This document shows, in pieces, positions 6,202 to 7,424 of a stretch of DNA of 7,424 nucleotides. Positions within the stretch are counted from its first letter, which is position 1; each line of letters opens with the position of its first letter. The notes under the pieces were generated by a model. It worked only from the letters and a program-made list of their open reading frames with translations, did no database searches and had not been told where the DNA came from. This stretch comes from Sulfuritalea sp. Its GTDB lineage: Bacteria; Pseudomonadota; Gammaproteobacteria; Burkholderiales; Rhodocyclaceae. Location of the stretch: assembly GCA_021738105.1 (NCBI GenBank), contig JAIPCS010000169.1, positions 1-7,424 on the forward strand, written 5' to 3'. A program made the translations under genes and the position numbers.

Positions 6202-6241
6202 GCAGCCTGGCGGGGCACGCGCTTTGCCCCGCCAGGCTGCT
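6201..6241 (-). terminator. Perfect 16-bp hairpin between rng and tRNA-Gly
   Basis: Arms at 6201-6216 and 6226-6241 are exactly complementary (16 bp, GC-rich) around a 9-base loop. The hairpin begins 15 bases after the rng stop codon, the usual place for a terminator, but neither strand has a T run behind it. It could still pause RNA polymerase, protect the rng 3' end, or mark an RNA processing point between rng and the tRNA. Confidence 0.55.
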
Positions 6242-6256
6242 GGGTGGTTCGCCGGG

Positions 6257-7424
6257 CTACATCAGGACGATGTCGAATTGCTCCTGGGTATAGCCGCTTT
6301 CCGCATGCAGGGAAATAGGCAGGCCGATGAATTCCGATAGCATGGCGAGACCTTGCGACTCTTCCTCGAGGAAAAGATCGATCACCGATGGCGACGCAAG
6401 GACACGCATCTCGCGTGAGGTGAATTGGCGCGCCTCGCGCAGTAGTTCGCGCAGAACCTCATAGCATACGGTTTGCGCTGTTTTTACTTCGCCGCGTCCG
6501 CCACAGGTCGGGCAGGGTTCACACAGGATGTGCGCAAGACTTTCGCGAGTGCGCTTGCGTGTCATCTCGATCAGTCCGAGCTGTGTGAAATCCGACACGG
6601 TAACGCGCGTGTGGTCGCGGGCCAGCGCTTTATTGAACTCCGCGAGGACGGCAGTCTTGTGTTCTTCATCCTCCATGTCGATGAAGTCAGCAATGATGAT
6701 GCCGCCTAGATTGCGCAGTCTGAGCTGGCGGGCAATGGTCTGGGCGGCCTCCAGATTGGTCTTGAAGATGGTGTCGTCGAAGTTTCTCGAGCCGACATAG
6801 CCGCCGGTATTGACATCCACGGTGGTCATTGCTTCGGTCTGGTCGAAGATCAGGTAGCCGCCGGATTTCAGGTCGACACGACGCGCCAGGGCCTTCTGAA
6901 TTTCCTCTTCGACACCGTGCAGATCGAACAAAGGACGATCGCCGGTGTAATGCAGCAGGCGATCGCATACCTGTGGCACGTATTCGTGGGCGAAACTTTG
7001 CAGTTTCTGAAAGTTTTCGCGCGAGTCGATCAGGACACCGGTGGTTTCACTGTTCACCAGATCGCGCAATACGCGTTGTGCCAGCGTCAGGTCGTGATGC
7101 AAAAGGGTGGGCGGCAGGGCGCCGACGCTGCGGCTCTGTATCTCGCTCCAGATTCGACGCAGGTAGGCAATGTCGGCGGCCAGTTCGTCGTCTCCTGCAT
7201 CCGCGGCGACGGTACGCAATATGTAGCCGCCGGGTTGGTCGGGGGGTAGTAAAGCCTGAATGCGCGCGCGGAGTTTCTCGCGTTCGACATCTTCACCAAT
7301 GCGCTGCGAGATACCGATGTGGGTATCCTGGGGCAGGTGAACCAGCAGGCGGCCGGCGATGGATATCTGGGTAGTTAGGCGGGCGCCCTTGGTGCCAATA
7401 GGATCCTTCTGGACTTGCACCATC
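6257..7424 (-). CDS. rng: Ribonuclease G, 5' part cut off by window edge
   Basis: Cytoplasmic endoribonuclease of the RNase E/G family, known to mature the 5' end of 16S rRNA and to cut some mRNAs. The visible 389 codons lack roughly the first 100 residues, including most of the S1 domain; the first Met in view (7423) is internal, in the family stretch MVQVQKDPIGTKGARLT. Counting from it, the catalytic aspartates are D203 (VDVNTGG) and D246 (ADFIDMED), 43 apart as in E. coli RNase E D303/D346. The zinc-link motif CPTCGGRG follows. The protein ends soon after, at EQFDIVLM, with no long disordered scaffold tail, which marks it as RNase G rather than RNase E. The stop TAG is at 6259-6257. It lies upstream of the hairpin and tRNA-Gly on the same strand. 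Confidence 0.95.
   Translation of the reverse strand, partial: MVQVQKDPIGTKGARLTTQISIAGRLLVHLPQDTHIGISQRIGEDVEREKLRARIQALLPPDQPGGYILRTVAADAGDDELAADIAYLRRIWSEIQSRSVGALPPTLLHHDLTLAQRVLRDLVNSETTGVLIDSRENFQKLQSFAHEYVPQVCDRLLHYTGDRPLFDLHGVEEEIQKALARRVDLKSGGYLIFDQTEAMTTVDVNTGGYVGSRNFDDTIFKTNLEAAQTIARQLRLRNLGGIIIADFIDMEDEEHKTAVLAEFNKALARDHTRVTVSDFTQLGLIEMTRKRTRESLAHILCEPCPTCGGRGEVKTAQTVCYEVLRELLREARQFTSREMRVLASPSVIDLFLEEESQGLAMLSEFIGLPISLHAESGYTQEQFDIVLM

Noticed and set aside
6829..7374. 181-codon open frame on the plus strand opposite rng
   Set aside because: It is fully antisense to a clearly conserved RNase G and has an Arg/Gly-rich, non-protein-like composition, as expected from GC-rich shadow frames.

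Overview
The window reads as ordinary chromosomal DNA from a betaproteobacterium, most likely Rhodocyclales-like. Grounds for this are the moderately high G+C, a ubiquinone-type hydroxylase followed by a DsbC-family gene, and an RNase G gene of proteobacterial type. The lineage is an inference from gene content, not a database match. No insertion sequence, phage gene, CRISPR array or toxin-antitoxin pair was seen.

Layout, left to right. Bases 42-162 hold a minus-strand tRNA-Met(CAT) with encoded CCA and a good intrinsic terminator; its promoter (178-207) runs into the start region of the next gene. Bases 219-2092 are a plus-strand pair: a UbiH/COQ6-family FAD monooxygenase and, 17 bases later, an exported DsbC-family disulfide isomerase. 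A minus-strand HPP-family membrane protein (2097-2870) converges on this pair with a 4-base gap. A 350-base divergent spacer follows. Then comes a second plus-strand pair: a protein with three zinc-binding Cys clusters (3221-3925) and mobA (3922-4506), overlapping by ATGA. After a 220-base spacer lies an exported FecR-domain protein (4727-5695). It ends at an amber codon, but the same frame stays open for 128 more codons and encodes an NTF2/SnoaL-like domain (to 6082). The right end, on the minus strand, is the 3' part of rng (RNase G, running off the window edge), a 16-bp perfect hairpin and tRNA-Gly(CCC).

Functionally this is mostly housekeeping: translation (two tRNAs), RNA processing (RNase G), respiratory quinone synthesis (the hydroxylase), periplasmic disulfide repair (DsbC) and molybdenum cofactor maturation (MobA). 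The most unusual locus is the FecR-domain gene: a stand-alone periplasmic FecR domain, a run of six 7-residue Pro/Lys repeats, then an in-frame TAG in front of a well-preserved C-terminal domain. This is either a young nonsense mutation, a sequencing error or a readthrough site. I do not see an obviously new multi-gene system.
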